Positions 25,542-35,446 of a stretch of DNA of 51,121 nucleotides are shown here, piece after piece (position 1 is the stretch's first letter; the number at the start of each line of letters is the position of its first letter). Under the pieces are notes generated by a model that saw nothing but the letters and a program-made list of their open reading frames with translations, was not told the origin of the DNA and ran no database searches. Both the position numbers and the translations under genes were made by a program. Source of the stretch: Rhodanobacteraceae bacterium (GTDB taxonomy: Bacteria; Pseudomonadota; Gammaproteobacteria; Xanthomonadales; Rhodanobacteraceae); contig JALUXG010000034.1 of the NCBI GenBank assembly GCA_027019085.1, forward strand, positions 1 through 51,121, written 5' to 3'.

Positions 25542-25748
25542 ATGCGCCGCATCCTCGGCGGGAATCAGCAGCCACAGGATGACGTAGACCAGGATGCCGG
25601 GGAATGCCGCGGAAAAGATCGAAATCAGCACGTACAGGATGCGCGCCATGCGCACATTCAGGCCGAAATGCTCGGCCAGCCCGCCGATCACGCCGGCGAT
25701 GACGCGGTCGCTGCGCGAACGGCGCAGCACGTGTGTGGACGTTGTCAT
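25536..25748 (-). CDS. PspC-domain membrane protein
   Basis: A 70-residue protein with the PspC core: RSRSDRVIAGVIGGLAEHFG followed by a membrane helix (ARILYVLISIFSAAFPGILV, then YVILWLLIPAED). PspC-type proteins sense envelope stress with PspA/PspB, but this is a short stand-alone version without the other psp genes nearby. It is convergent with, and slightly overlaps, the SRAP gene. Confidence 0.88.
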   Translation of the reverse strand: MTTSTHVLRRSRSDRVIAGVIGGLAEHFGLNVRMARILYVLISIFSAAFPGILVYVILWLLIPAEDAAHS

Positions 25749-25968
25749 GAGGGTGCCTCACAGGACGACACTGACCAGTGTACCTGCCCGCGTGTACGTG
25801 CCCTACTTGTCGACGGCAATCACATACGCAGCTACATATTGCCGCACGACGCCATCGCCATGATCTGCTTCACGCATACTGACAGACGGTAGTGCCCAGC
25901 CAGTGCGTGCCTCCGAACCGGGGTCGATCCTGGCTTGAGCGATCCCTTACCCGTCAATCGAGTGCTCC

Positions 25969-26661
25969 ATGTCCGATACCATCCACGCCGAATATTTCAC
26001 CGACCTGCTGTGCATCTGGGCCTATGGCGCCCATGTGCGTATCCGGCAGTTGCATGCCGATTACCGTAAGCAACTGTCCTTGAAGGCGCGCTACATCCCT
26101 CTTTTTGCCTGCACCGGACAACGCATCGGGAAGGGCTGGGCAGCGCGGGGAGGCTATGCCGGATTCGGCAGGCACTGCCGCGAGGTGGCAAGTCACTGGG
26201 ACCACGTGAAGGTTCACCCGGACATCTGGAAGGACGACCCGCCCGCCTCGTCGACCAGCCCGCACCTGTTCCTCAAGGCGGTACAGCTGCTTGAAGATGA
26301 AGCCGTGGTGGATATTGAGCGTGACAGCGAGCCGCTTTCCTCGCGCCTGGCGTGGTTGATGCGGGAGCGCTTCTTCGCCGGACGGATGAATATCGCGCGA
26401 TACGACGTGCAATGCGCCCTGGCACGGGAGCTCGACCTGCCTCTGTCCGCCATCCGCGCCAGGCTCGACAGTGGCCAGGCCCATGCCGCCCTGCACGACG
26501 ACTTTGAGGCCCAGCAACGCTACCAGGTAACCGGAAGTCCGACGCTGGTTCTCAATGAAGGACGGCAACGGCTTTATGGCAATGTCGGATACCGGATCAT
26601 CCAAGCCAATGTCCGTGAACTTCTGCACGACCCGCAGGCCGGAGAAGCCAGCTGGTGCTGA
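25969..26661 (+). CDS. DsbA/FrnE-like thioredoxin-fold protein with one active-site cysteine
   Basis: A 230-residue cytoplasmic protein without a signal peptide. The opening YFTDLLCIWAYGAH sits where DsbA/FrnE proteins carry CPxC; only Cys15 remains. A helical insert follows, and the C-terminal VTGSPTLVLNEGRQRLYGNVGYR includes the cis-Pro (GSPT) of the fold. A single-Cys site fits HCCA-isomerase-like or glutathione-dependent members rather than a disulfide oxidase. Two further Cys (in FACTGQR and RHCREV) are outside the usual site. It is divergent from pspC. Confidence 0.78.
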   Translation: MSDTIHAEYFTDLLCIWAYGAHVRIRQLHADYRKQLSLKARYIPLFACTGQRIGKGWAARGGYAGFGRHCREVASHWDHVKVHPDIWKDDPPASSTSPHLFLKAVQLLEDEAVVDIERDSEPLSSRLAWLMRERFFAGRMNIARYDVQCALARELDLPLSAIRARLDSGQAHAALHDDFEAQQRYQVTGSPTLVLNEGRQRLYGNVGYRIIQANVRELLHDPQAGEASWC

Positions 26662-26734
26662 GCCGGAGGCATCGAATGATCACCGCGCGGAGCGCAGGCC
26701 CCGGGCAGGATCTGCCCGATGCGCATGCCCGGCA

Positions 26735-27496
26735 TCACAGATTCACCCGCACCCTGCCCAGCTTGACGCCGAACTCGAGCCGCACGTCCATCGAGTCCTC
26801 ATGCCGCGTACCGGGCGTGCCCACATAGATCCACTGGCTTGCCGCCTCCACCACCGCCATCTTCATGCTGGACGGGCAGGTGGATTCGTCCGGATCCACC
26901 TCCTGGACCCGACCCTGCGGGTTGACGCTCAGCCATACGCTGACCTTGCAGGTGCTGGCAAACCCTGACGGCACCCGGGGTACCGGCGTGTATACCCACG
27001 GCATCGATGAAGTGCCGATGGTGCGATACCGCGGCAAGGCCCGCTGCCGGTCTCCGGATACGTACAGCACGCGTCCGCTCCTGCCATCGAACTGGATGGC
27101 CACCGGCCAGCCGCGCTGGTTGCCGGGTGGCAGGGGGAAGGTCACCGAGTCCATCTTTGCAACCATGCAGCGAGTGAAACCGTTGTCGGGCAAGGGCACC
27201 GGCGCGGTCAACACGCCATCGAGGCGCATCGTGCCCACCAGGGAGAATGTCTGTACCTTCGGACCCCGGTTTGCGCTCGAACAGCGCTGCTCCAGGTTGC
27301 GCATCACCGCCGCGTTGACGGACTGGTGCAACAGCTTCGAGTACGCCCTCTGCTGGCTGCCAGATCCTGTTTTCCGGATCTGCGCCGCCAGTGACTGGAT
27401 GCGCGCATCGCTGTTTCCTGCCGCCCTGGCATTCGCCTGACACAACATCGCACCAAAGGCGGCCATGCACGCCGCCACAACTGCCTGCCACTTCAT
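26735..27496 (-). CDS. Exported protein with a TonB-C-like C-terminal domain
   Basis: A 253-residue protein with a signal peptide (KWQAVVAACMAAFGAMLCQA). The middle contains a helical stretch with QSLAAQIRKTGSGSQQRAYS. The C-terminal ~85 residues (PRVPSGFASTCKVSVWLSVN, then PQGRVQEVDPDESTCPSSM and VEAASQWIYVG) have the pattern of TonB C-terminal modules (x-G-x-V---S-C-------A---W-F). As it lacks the membrane anchor and Pro-rich spacer of TonB, it is probably a periplasmic relative rather than an energy transducer. The start follows GGAGGGGG. Confidence 0.68.
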   Translation of the reverse strand: MKWQAVVAACMAAFGAMLCQANARAAGNSDARIQSLAAQIRKTGSGSQQRAYSKLLHQSVNAAVMRNLEQRCSSANRGPKVQTFSLVGTMRLDGVLTAPVPLPDNGFTRCMVAKMDSVTFPLPPGNQRGWPVAIQFDGRSGRVLYVSGDRQRALPRYRTIGTSSMPWVYTPVPRVPSGFASTCKVSVWLSVNPQGRVQEVDPDESTCPSSMKMAVVEAASQWIYVGTPGTRHEDSMDVRLEFGVKLGRVRVNL

Positions 27497-27729
27497 GATT
27501 CCCCCTCCAGGATCCCGGATGTTCGCTATCGCACCGGATCCCGACACGCGCAGCCATGTCCCTTGCGGACATCATTGCAGGCGCCGTATCCGTGCCTCCC
27601 CTTCCTCATCATGCCATGAAGTTTCCGGCTCGGCACGGTTCAATGCCACACATTTCGCGACCGGGTGGCACGATCCCGAATACCCCTTCCGAACGGCCGC
27701 GGACCGCGATCACGAGGCATGGCGGAGCC

Positions 27730-28474
27730 TTACTTCGACCCGGCAGCCTCTGCGGCACGGGCTTCCTGGACCACTTTATCCACAGCGGCAATGACCACAC
27801 CGGGATGCAGTACCTGGATATAGTGACTGCTGTCCTTGATCACCCGGAAGCTTCCCCGGCTGGAAAGCCTGGCAAGGCGCTCCTGTCCTTTCTTGCCCGC
27901 CGCCATAAGCGTCGGAATCGCTTTCTTGATCGCGGCAGGCATGGCGGGCGGCAGCGGTTCGGGCATGCCCGCATGCAATACAACGAGCGGCATGTCGCCG
28001 TAATTGCGCCCCGGATCGATGGCGTTTGCGGAATCCTGCTCCAGATTCGCAGCGCGCGACGCCCGGGTGGCAAACACCTGGGGGTGACTGATATCGAATC
28101 GATCCAGCGCCAGGCGCAAGGCCTTCGGAAACATGGGCGGTCTTTGCAGACAACCATGCGCGTCCATGACGCCCGGCTTCAGCTTCCCGGCACGCGCCTC
28201 GGCCTGGCACACCCGGGCCTGCGCCACGATCGGGCCTCCCTGGTGCATCATTGCAAAGAGCGCAGGCGCGATCCGCTTGATGTCGCCGGACATGCCCGGA
28301 TACGACGGATCGACCAGCACCATGCCGACCACCTCGTGTGGATGCCGGTCCTTGAAACGAAGGCTTTCCAGGCCACCCAGCGAATGACCGACCAGCACGT
28401 ACGGTAACCAGCCACAACACGATGGCGGTCAGCATGCCTGATGTGTATTTGCCGATCGATGCATTGCCTTTCAT
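27730..28474 (-). pseudogene. Alpha/beta hydrolase broken by an internal deletion
   Basis: The front is intact: a good ribosome site (AGGGAG), an ATG at 28474 and an export/anchor sequence of 24 residues (KGNASIGKYTSGMLTAIVLW). At about 28400 the frame is lost. The next frame resumes abruptly at the nucleophile elbow (PYVLVGHSLGGLESLRF, then HPHEVVGMVLVDPSYPG) and runs on to a normal end with the catalytic His in KDSSHYIQVLHP. The roughly 80-100 residues that normally precede the elbow, including the oxyanion-hole segment, are absent. A stop at 28429 blocks the second frame upstream. No in-frame product could fold as a hydrolase. Confidence 0.8.
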
Positions 28475-28807
28475 CGCATACTCCCTGCGGGGCGTGACAC
28501 GTATCGCGCACATCGAGTCTACGTCTTCGATCCGATCGCGCTATCGGACAAAAGTCGTAGGCACCAGGTCTCCGTGATGAACGGGGGATTCGTGGATCTG
28601 TATATGCCTACTGTCCCCTGTAGAAGACCTTGCCCTGCAATGTCGCGCTGCCGTTCCACTCGTGCATGCAAGGTGTCAGCGGCCGGAGTATCACGCACCT
28701 TGCCGCAATTCCGATCCTTGTATTACCCATTGCGCAGGCGTAGCGTGAATTTTCGTGTTTGCGCCGATGCGCTTGTCCATCTGCCTGTCCGCCAGGATCC
28801 CCATTCC
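28475..28807. other. Divergent intergenic region upstream of the prolyl oligopeptidase
   Basis: About 333 bases with no gene. A weak promoter candidate, TTGTAT (28718) and TAGCGT (28741) with a 17-base spacer, lies about 60 bases before the peptidase start. Confidence 0.4.
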
Positions 28808-30973
28808 ATGAAAGCCACGCTCCACATTCTGACCTGTCTTGTCCTCGCCACCGCGTGCATTCTTCCGGCCCGAGCCGGCGACGAACACAAGCTTGCCTAT
28901 CCGGTCGCGCACCGCGACGCGACCGTGGATACCTATTTCGGCACCCGGGTGCCGGCGCCCTATCAGTGGATGGAAAACCTCAGCGACCCCGCGCTGCACC
29001 GCTGGGTCGAGGCCGAGAACCGGCTGACCGAATCCTATCTTTCGAAGATTCCGCTGCGCGGCTGGATACGTCATCGCCTGACCCGGCTCTGGAACCACGC
29101 TCGCGAGAGCACGCCCGAGCAGCTGAAGAACGGCATGCTGTTCTTCCGCCGCAACAGCGGCCTGCAGAACCAGGGCGTGCTCTATGTGCAGAACGGGCCC
29201 GACGCGCAAGCGCGGGTGCTGCTCGACCCCAACACGCTCTCGCCCGACGGTTCCATCGCCCTGGCCGGCAGCGCGCCCTCGCCCGGCGGGCGCTATCTGG
29301 CCTATGCCCTCTCCAGGGGCGGTTCGGACTGGAGAACCCTGCATGTGCTGGATGTCGCCACCGGCAAGGTGCTGCCCGACACGGTGCGCTGGGTGAAATT
29401 TTCCGGCATCGCATGGACCCACGACGGCAAGGGGTTCTTCTATGCGCGCTATCCCGAGCCTCCCCACGGCGAGCAGGCCATCAGCCACGCCGTCACGCAC
29501 CAGAAGCTCTACTACCATCGGTTAGGCACACCGCAATCGGCCGACACCCTGATCTATGCCCTGCCCAGAGAGCCCAGGGCATTCATCGGCGCCAGCGTCA
29601 GCGAGAACGGGCGCTATCTCTATGTGTTCGTGCAGAAGGGCGCAATCAGCAAGAACCGCCTGTACTACGCCGACCTGGGCAAGCCCGATCGCCCCGACGT
29701 CCGGGCCCGGATCCGGCCGTTGTATCCGAAGGAGAACGCCAGTTACGAGCCGATCGGCAATATCGGCTCCACCCTGTACCTGCAGACCACACTCGATGCC
29801 CCGCGCGGGCGCATCGTCGCCACCCGCTTCGATGACCCCGACCCCGCACACTGGCGCACCGTGGTGCCCCAGGCGAAGGGCGTACTGGCCGGTGCCACAA
29901 TGGCCAATGGCGACATCCTGGCCAACTACCGGCTCGTGGCCCAGAGCCGGCTGGTACTGTTCGACACCCGTGGCAAACGGCTGCGCACGCTGCACCTGCC
30001 GACGCTGGGTTCGGTGAGCGGTCTGTCCGCGCGCAACGACTCGTCCACGGCGTACTACGCCTTCTCGTCCTTCCTGTACCCGACCACCATTTACCGCTAC
30101 AACGTGGCGCGCGGCACCACGAAAGTCACTTTCCGTCCCAAGGTGGACTTCGACCCCGACGCCTACCAGACCCGCCAGGTCTTCTACCGCTCCAAGGACG
30201 GCACGCGGGTGCCGATGTTCATCGTCGCGCGCAAGGACATCAGGCTCGACGGCAGTCACCCCACGGTCCTGTACGGTTACGGCGGGTTCGATATCACCAT
30301 CACGCCGCGCTTCAACCCGATGCTCCCGGTATGGCTGGAGCTGGGCGGCGTGTACGCAGTACCCAACCTGCGCGGTGGCGGGGTGTACGGCGAGGCCTGG
30401 CACCACGCCGGCATGCTGGGCAGGAAACAGAACGTGTTCGACGACTTCGCCTGGGCCGCCAAATACCTCATTCGCCACGGATACACCCGAAGCAGCCGAC
30501 TGGCCATCCAGGGCTATTCCAACGGCGGTCTTCTTGTCGGCGCTTCCATCACCCAGCGGCCGACACTGTTCGGTGCCGCCTACATCGGCCACGGCGTCCT
30601 CGACATGCTGCGCTACCAGAAATTCTCTGGCGGCGCGTTCTGGGTGCCCGAGTACGGCAGCTCGGCCAGCAGGAAAGCCTTCCAGTGGCTGATCCGCTAT
30701 TCCCCGCTGCACAACATCCACCCGGGCACCTGCTACCCGCCCACCTTCATCTCCACCTCATGGGACGACGATCGCGTGGTGCCCAGCCACGAGTTCAAGT
30801 TCACTGCCAGGCTGCAACGCGCCCAGGGCTGCAGCAACCCCATCCTGCTGCGTACCACCGGCAGCACCAGCCACGTCTACATGCCCACCGGCAAGATGAT
30901 CCGCCAGACCGCCGACGTGTGGGCCTTCGAGGGATGGAACCTGGGGGTGCGCAAGGTGCCTTCGATGAAGTGA
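28808..30973 (+). CDS. Prolyl oligopeptidase family serine peptidase (exported)
   Basis: Cleaves proline-containing peptides up to about 30 residues. A signal peptide (MKATLHILTCLVLATACILP, cleaved near ARAG) sends it to the periplasm. Residues about 40-430 form the beta-propeller (PYQWMENLSDPALHRWVEAE at the start is the family opening). The catalytic domain holds Ser571 in GYSNGGLL, Asp655 in WDDDRVVP and His689 in GSTSHVYMP. The last differs from the usual HAGHG but keeps the His. Length is 721 residues, normal. It ends 250 bases before the methyltransferase gene. Confidence 0.92.
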   Translation: MKATLHILTCLVLATACILPARAGDEHKLAYPVAHRDATVDTYFGTRVPAPYQWMENLSDPALHRWVEAENRLTESYLSKIPLRGWIRHRLTRLWNHARESTPEQLKNGMLFFRRNSGLQNQGVLYVQNGPDAQARVLLDPNTLSPDGSIALAGSAPSPGGRYLAYALSRGGSDWRTLHVLDVATGKVLPDTVRWVKFSGIAWTHDGKGFFYARYPEPPHGEQAISHAVTHQKLYYHRLGTPQSADTLIYALPREPRAFIGASVSENGRYLYVFVQKGAISKNRLYYADLGKPDRPDVRARIRPLYPKENASYEPIGNIGSTLYLQTTLDAPRGRIVATRFDDPDPAHWRTVVPQAKGVLAGATMANGDILANYRLVAQSRLVLFDTRGKRLRTLHLPTLGSVSGLSARNDSSTAYYAFSSFLYPTTIYRYNVARGTTKVTFRPKVDFDPDAYQTRQVFYRSKDGTRVPMFIVARKDIRLDGSHPTVLYGYGGFDITITPRFNPMLPVWLELGGVYAVPNLRGGGVYGEAWHHAGMLGRKQNVFDDFAWAAKYLIRHGYTRSSRLAIQGYSNGGLLVGASITQRPTLFGAAYIGHGVLDMLRYQKFSGGAFWVPEYGSSASRKAFQWLIRYSPLHNIHPGTCYPPTFISTSWDDDRVVPSHEFKFTARLQRAQGCSNPILLRTTGSTSHVYMPTGKMIRQTADVWAFEGWNLGVRKVPSMK

Positions 30974-31226
30974 TGGGACCCTTGAATGGTGCACAGGCAC
31001 CGCGTCGCTAGTCGAACCTTCGACGTTGCAGCAACGTAACCTGAGCGATGCCACATTCGTGAGCATAGTCGAAAGCCCCCCGGATCCACCTTCCAGGGTC
31101 AGGCCCCGGGTGCGCTCACGAAACGCATCGAAATACACGTAACAGCAACCATGAACATGCCGGCATTGCCCCGCGAATCATGCAATCATGCCCGACCGAG
31201 ACCACCAGACCCAGGGAGCGAAACCC

Positions 31227-32021
31227 ATGCCCGAAGTTCACCCGGAATTCGGCCGCCTGATGACTGCCGAGGAGTACGCCCGGGAGTGGGAGGAGAATGC
31301 CAGACATTTCGAGAAACATGGCTTCTACACGATGCCGCTCGAACGGCTCGGCAAACCCAAGGCAGTGCTGGAGATCGGTTGCGGCTCGGGCCGCAGCACG
31401 CTTGCGCTAGCAAAGAAACGGCATCGGGTTGTCGCCATGGAGATCAATGCGACGGCCGCGCGAAGTGCGCACGACTTTCTGAGTGTCAACGGCATCCGCA
31501 CGCAACTCACCGATGCGCTCCCGTCGGCCCACGAAGTGGAAAAGGGTGCGGCGCAGGTCATCATCGTGACCGGAAACATCCTTGCCGACGATGCTCTGGC
31601 ATCCGGGACCGATTGGCATCCGGACGCCGTGATCTGCTGGTTCATCGGGGCGCAACTGGATGTGATCGCGGCATTCTTCGGCAAGCCGACGATCAAACTT
31701 ACCAGTGACGATGTCCGCATGTACCGCCTGTCCCTTCAGGGCAAATGCTATGAGGTTGGCAGGAAAATGCTGCACGGAAACGGCCTGGTGCAAATTGCAG
31801 ACCGCATGCGTCTTGCATCCTGGCAGGACAAGGACCAGGCACGCGACGAGCTTGTGCAGACACAGTCGGAGCTTGCCGGACCGGACTTCCAGATTTCCAG
31901 GTCCTCGACTTTTCTCTCGCGCGTCTCGGGAGGCTTCGACGGCTCCTCGATCCAGTACCTCACGCAAAGTCCGGACTCCAATGTCCGTGTAGTCACATCG
32001 GTCATTGCCACCAAAAGATGA
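31227..32021 (+). CDS. SAM-dependent methyltransferase
   Basis: A 264-residue class I methyltransferase. Motif I is AVLEIGCGSGRSTLAL (about residues 49-64), followed by VVAMEINATAARSAHDF (acidic ribose binder) and PDAVICWFIGAQLDV (post-II region). The substrate is unknown. The ATG is preceded by AGGGAG. The C-terminal half has no recognised domain. It is convergent with the sulfotransferase gene, with about 75 bases between the stops. Confidence 0.8.
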   Translation: MPEVHPEFGRLMTAEEYAREWEENARHFEKHGFYTMPLERLGKPKAVLEIGCGSGRSTLALAKKRHRVVAMEINATAARSAHDFLSVNGIRTQLTDALPSAHEVEKGAAQVIIVTGNILADDALASGTDWHPDAVICWFIGAQLDVIAAFFGKPTIKLTSDDVRMYRLSLQGKCYEVGRKMLHGNGLVQIADRMRLASWQDKDQARDELVQTQSELAGPDFQISRSSTFLSRVSGGFDGSSIQYLTQSPDSNVRVVTSVIATKR

Positions 32022-32097
32022 ATTGCTGCCGCCCGAACCCGGAATCAGGCAAGGAGTACTGTAACCCTCGGGCCTACGCGACCTTGTCGTTCTTGAG

Positions 32098-33699
32098 CTA
32101 TGAGCGGTCCTGCAGCATCTGCCGCAAAGGCTCCAGCTGTTCCGCATAATCTTTCCACTGACCAATGCCGCGCGTATGAATCGGCTCACGCACTTGCACA
32201 CTGCTCGGTGTTGCCACAGGTGAATCGTTGCGTTCGGGCCGCAGGCAAGCGGCCTGCATCTCCAGGCCACAGTGCGCGAGAATCTTGCGCATGGCTGTTT
32301 CCGGGTCCCGCACCAGGCTTTCGTAATTCACATCCAGCATGGCGCCGGGCCAGTGCTTGCGCCAATGTTCCGTGATACGGACGTATCCAGCATAGTGGTT
32401 GACCAGTGCATGCATGTCATAACTGTAGGATGAGGCGTCGCCGAACATGGCCTTGAAGTTGGAAAAACACACGTCCATGGGATCGCGAACCAGATGCAGA
32501 ATGGGCGCCTTCGGCAAGGCGCGACGGATGAAGGGCACCATGCGCACATTGATCGGTGTCTTGTCGACGAAATAACGATGTGCTCCCGCCCTCCACTGCG
32601 TCTGTTGCAGATAGCGCCGTCCCAGGGCGTGATAATCGAAGCCTGGCGCGCGCCGCAGAAGTTCCAGCGTGGATACCATGCCTTCCTGCGGCACATTGGC
32701 TTCGAGATGAAGTTGTCGCCAGAAATCGAGTATCTCGCCTGCCGACACAACATCCGAATGACTGGAAAGCATGTGTTCGAGAAGGGTGGTTCCCGAACGC
32801 GGCATGCCAAGGATGAAAATCGGCAGGGGACCTTCGTGCACGCGGGCATCACCGGTTGACGATGGCAGGGCACGGGATGCCTCGATGAATGCATCCGCGG
32901 CCAGGGTGTCAGCTTGCGCATCGTAGGACAATGCGCGGTGCATCAGGGCATTGCACTCGACCAGCGCCGGCCAGGCATCTGCATGAAGACCCAGATCGTC
33001 CAAGGTCTTGAATACGGCATGCAGGACTTCCGCACGCTCCATGGCGGCAGCCCCATCCAGAGGCTCCTTCGTCGGCCGATGAAGGATACGACGCAGGGCA
33101 TCCAGACGATTGGCATGCGGTGTCTGCCGCCGCAACTGTGCCCATGCCACCAGGGGACTCGCCGCTTGTGGCCATCGCTGCATGCAGCGATCCAGCCATT
33201 GACCTGCTTCATCCATGCGGCCGATGAATTTCAGCAACATCGCATGAAATACGTAGTCATCGGGTTCAGGAAGTCCACGCTGTGCGGCGTGGCTGGATAT
33301 TTGCGCTGCCAGGGGCACTTCGCCCAGCAACCAGCGCATCCGCGCCTGCACCAGAAGCAGCTCTACCGGCGGGTCGGGCGCCTGGGCCAGAAAATCCAGG
33401 CACTCGCGCGCGGCAGGCGTGTCGCCACGAACGATCAGTCGCTGCACCAGCTGGACAATCAACGGCGCATTGCGCGGCAAGTTCCGCGCAGCCTGCTGCA
33501 ATACCTGCACCGATTCACGCGCGTGGTTTTGGCGGTACAGGATGTCGGACAACTCGATCCGAGCGGCGGTGTCCAGGGGATTGCGGGCGAGAATCGACTC
33601 AAGTCGACGCCTGGCGGTTTCCAATGAATCGTTCTGTGCCGGATTCTCACTGGACGGCAACTCGGGCACTCGTGTGTCCTGGGGCAACTGTGGGTTCAT
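32098..33699 (-). CDS. TPR-containing sulfotransferase family protein
   Basis: A 533-residue protein. Residues about 25-235 are TPR-like helical repeats (LESILARNPLDTAARIELSD; ARESVQVLQQAARNLPRNAP). The C-terminal half is a PAPS-sulfotransferase fold: the 5'-phosphosulfate loop FILGMPRSGTTLLEHML is near residue 295-311, and the 3'-phosphate motif is HLVRDPMDVCFSNF. Similar TPR-sulfotransferases are frequent in Xanthomonadales; substrates are mostly unknown. It starts 41 bases downstream of the winged-helix regulator and is probably in its operon. I reject longer starts that run into that gene. Confidence 0.87.
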   Translation of the reverse strand: MNPQLPQDTRVPELPSSENPAQNDSLETARRRLESILARNPLDTAARIELSDILYRQNHARESVQVLQQAARNLPRNAPLIVQLVQRLIVRGDTPAARECLDFLAQAPDPPVELLLVQARMRWLLGEVPLAAQISSHAAQRGLPEPDDYVFHAMLLKFIGRMDEAGQWLDRCMQRWPQAASPLVAWAQLRRQTPHANRLDALRRILHRPTKEPLDGAAAMERAEVLHAVFKTLDDLGLHADAWPALVECNALMHRALSYDAQADTLAADAFIEASRALPSSTGDARVHEGPLPIFILGMPRSGTTLLEHMLSSHSDVVSAGEILDFWRQLHLEANVPQEGMVSTLELLRRAPGFDYHALGRRYLQQTQWRAGAHRYFVDKTPINVRMVPFIRRALPKAPILHLVRDPMDVCFSNFKAMFGDASSYSYDMHALVNHYAGYVRITEHWRKHWPGAMLDVNYESLVRDPETAMRKILAHCGLEMQAACLRPERNDSPVATPSSVQVREPIHTRGIGQWKDYAEQLEPLRQMLQDRS

Positions 33700-33740
33700 C
33701 CCCGGATCATAAGTGAAGAAGCGGGTCAGAGCCCGGATTC

Positions 33741-35303
33741 TCAAAACCCCAGCGCAACCAGCGCATTCGCGATGCGCAACCGGGCCGCATCCGAATCGAT
33801 GGGGAATGCGCGCAGGAAATCCTCGCGCGACATTGCAGGCTGGCGAGCTCGCACATCGGCCGCCCAGTAACCCGCGCGGGGTGCATCGCCGTGCAGGCTG
33901 TGGGCAACCGCGGCAATCAACGCGATAAGCACGTGCGCGCCGGGCGAGCGCGCGGCCCGTTCGGCCCATGCTGCTGCCTCGGCATCCTCGCCCTGCACCA
34001 TGTGGGTGAATGCACGCGTACCAAGCATGGCGTAATACAGCGGATCGATGGGGCTCAGGCGCATGGCCAGATCGATATGCTCGCGCCCCTTTGCACACTT
34101 GCCCGCAAGCGTCTCCGACCAGGCGCGGGCGTAAATGCCCTGCGCATAGTTCGGGCTGATGGATGTTGCCCTTTCGAGCCAGACCAGACTGCCTTGCAAG
34201 TCGCCCTCGAGCCAGAAGCTCCGCCCCATGGTGAAATTGACAAAGGGGTCGATCGGATCCAGTTCCAGTGCGCGTTCGGCAAAACGACGCGCGAGCGTGG
34301 TCTCGCCGGCCCGGTCCTCGGTGTAGTGCATGAAGGCCGCCTGGAAATGGATGAATGACAGCCCTGCGTGGGCCCGTGCGAAACCGGGGGCGTTCGATAT
34401 GGCCTGACGGAACAGGCTGGCTGCCGTGCGGCTGTCCGCGCGATTGAACCGGAACATGTGCTGCAAACCGAGATGATAGGCAGACCAGGCATCGAGGTCC
34501 TCGGTCACCGTGCACCGGGCAAGTTCCGCCTCATGCATCGGGATGCGTATTTCCAGCTCCGCCAGGATCCGCGTGCGGATGTCTTCCCGGATCCGGTGCA
34601 CGTCATCCAGCGACCCGCCCAGACGGTCTCCCCAGATGACGCCCCCGTCCCGGGTGTCGACCAGCTCGACACTCACGGCCAGGCGGCGGCCGGCCAGATG
34701 CACCGTACCGCTCAGTGCATAGCGCACGCCCAGCAACCGCCCGACATCGCCGATATCGGCCTCGTGGCTGCGCAGGCGAAACGATGAACCTCGCGCCGTG
34801 ACGAACAACCAGCGCAGGCGCGCCAGCTCGCCGATCAGCTCGTGCGGAAGGGCTTCGGCAATCGTCGAACAGGGCCCCACCGGCCCGACGTAACTGAACG
34901 GTAGTACCGCGATCGACGGCCGTTCCAGCGGGTCGGCTTGCGGTACAGCGACCCCCGTGTCGATGCTGTCGTGCCACTGTGCCGCCGTGGCCCGCGCGTC
35001 AGCCACAAAGCGAAAGCCCAGGCGCGGGATGGTCTTGATGAACCTCTGCCTCCTGCCGTCGTCGCCCAGGGCCTTGCGTGCCGACTTGATCCGGCTGTCG
35101 ACGGCGGCATCGGACACGATGCGGCCACCCCACACCTTCTCGATGATCTCGTCCCTGGGGACAAGCCGCTCGCGGTTTTCCACCAGCAGCGCCAACAGGG
35201 CAAACACCTGGGGTTCCACGGCCCGGACGGCACCCTTCGAGCGCAACTCGAATTTCGCCATGTCCAGTTCGAACTCGCCGAAGCAGTACAGCATGGGCGC
35301 CAT
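33741..35303 (-). CDS. Winged-helix (OmpR/ToxR-type) regulator with TPR repeats
   Basis: A 520-residue regulator. Residues 1-105 are an OmpR-type winged helix (FGEFELDMAKFELRSKGAVR, LLALLVENRERLVPRDEIIE, VDSRIKSARKALGD, FIKTIPRLGFRF). Residues about 128-255 match the adenylate-cyclase-associated region (SIAVLPFSYVGPVG; LGVRYALSGTVHLAGRRLAV). Residues about 280-500 are TPR repeats. No membrane helix is seen, so unlike CadC/ToxR it is probably soluble. It is divergent from the tautomerase and cupin genes, 143 bases away, which it may control. Confidence 0.87.
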   Translation of the reverse strand: MAPMLYCFGEFELDMAKFELRSKGAVRAVEPQVFALLALLVENRERLVPRDEIIEKVWGGRIVSDAAVDSRIKSARKALGDDGRRQRFIKTIPRLGFRFVADARATAAQWHDSIDTGVAVPQADPLERPSIAVLPFSYVGPVGPCSTIAEALPHELIGELARLRWLFVTARGSSFRLRSHEADIGDVGRLLGVRYALSGTVHLAGRRLAVSVELVDTRDGGVIWGDRLGGSLDDVHRIREDIRTRILAELEIRIPMHEAELARCTVTEDLDAWSAYHLGLQHMFRFNRADSRTAASLFRQAISNAPGFARAHAGLSFIHFQAAFMHYTEDRAGETTLARRFAERALELDPIDPFVNFTMGRSFWLEGDLQGSLVWLERATSISPNYAQGIYARAWSETLAGKCAKGREHIDLAMRLSPIDPLYYAMLGTRAFTHMVQGEDAEAAAWAERAARSPGAHVLIALIAAVAHSLHGDAPRAGYWAADVRARQPAMSREDFLRAFPIDSDAARLRIANALVALGF

Positions 35304-35446
35304 CTTAGACCAGCGCCCGCCGATTCCCGCAAATCTCCCGGGTTCCTGCAGGAAACCTGCAAGCGGGACACTACCCGCTGTGCTCCTCTGTCATCCAGCC
35401 GCCGGACCGGTTCCTGTGCGGCAACCCGACTCCCAGGAGAAACAAC

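Noticed and set aside
28574-28807. N-terminal extension of the prolyl oligopeptidase
   Set aside because: The extension is Arg/Cys-rich; the ATG at 28808 begins a proper signal peptide.
32098-34515. An extended start for the sulfotransferase giving 805 residues
   Set aside because: The added 272 residues lie inside the winged-helix regulator gene and read as frame-shadow sequence; the ATG at 33697-33699 suits the family.
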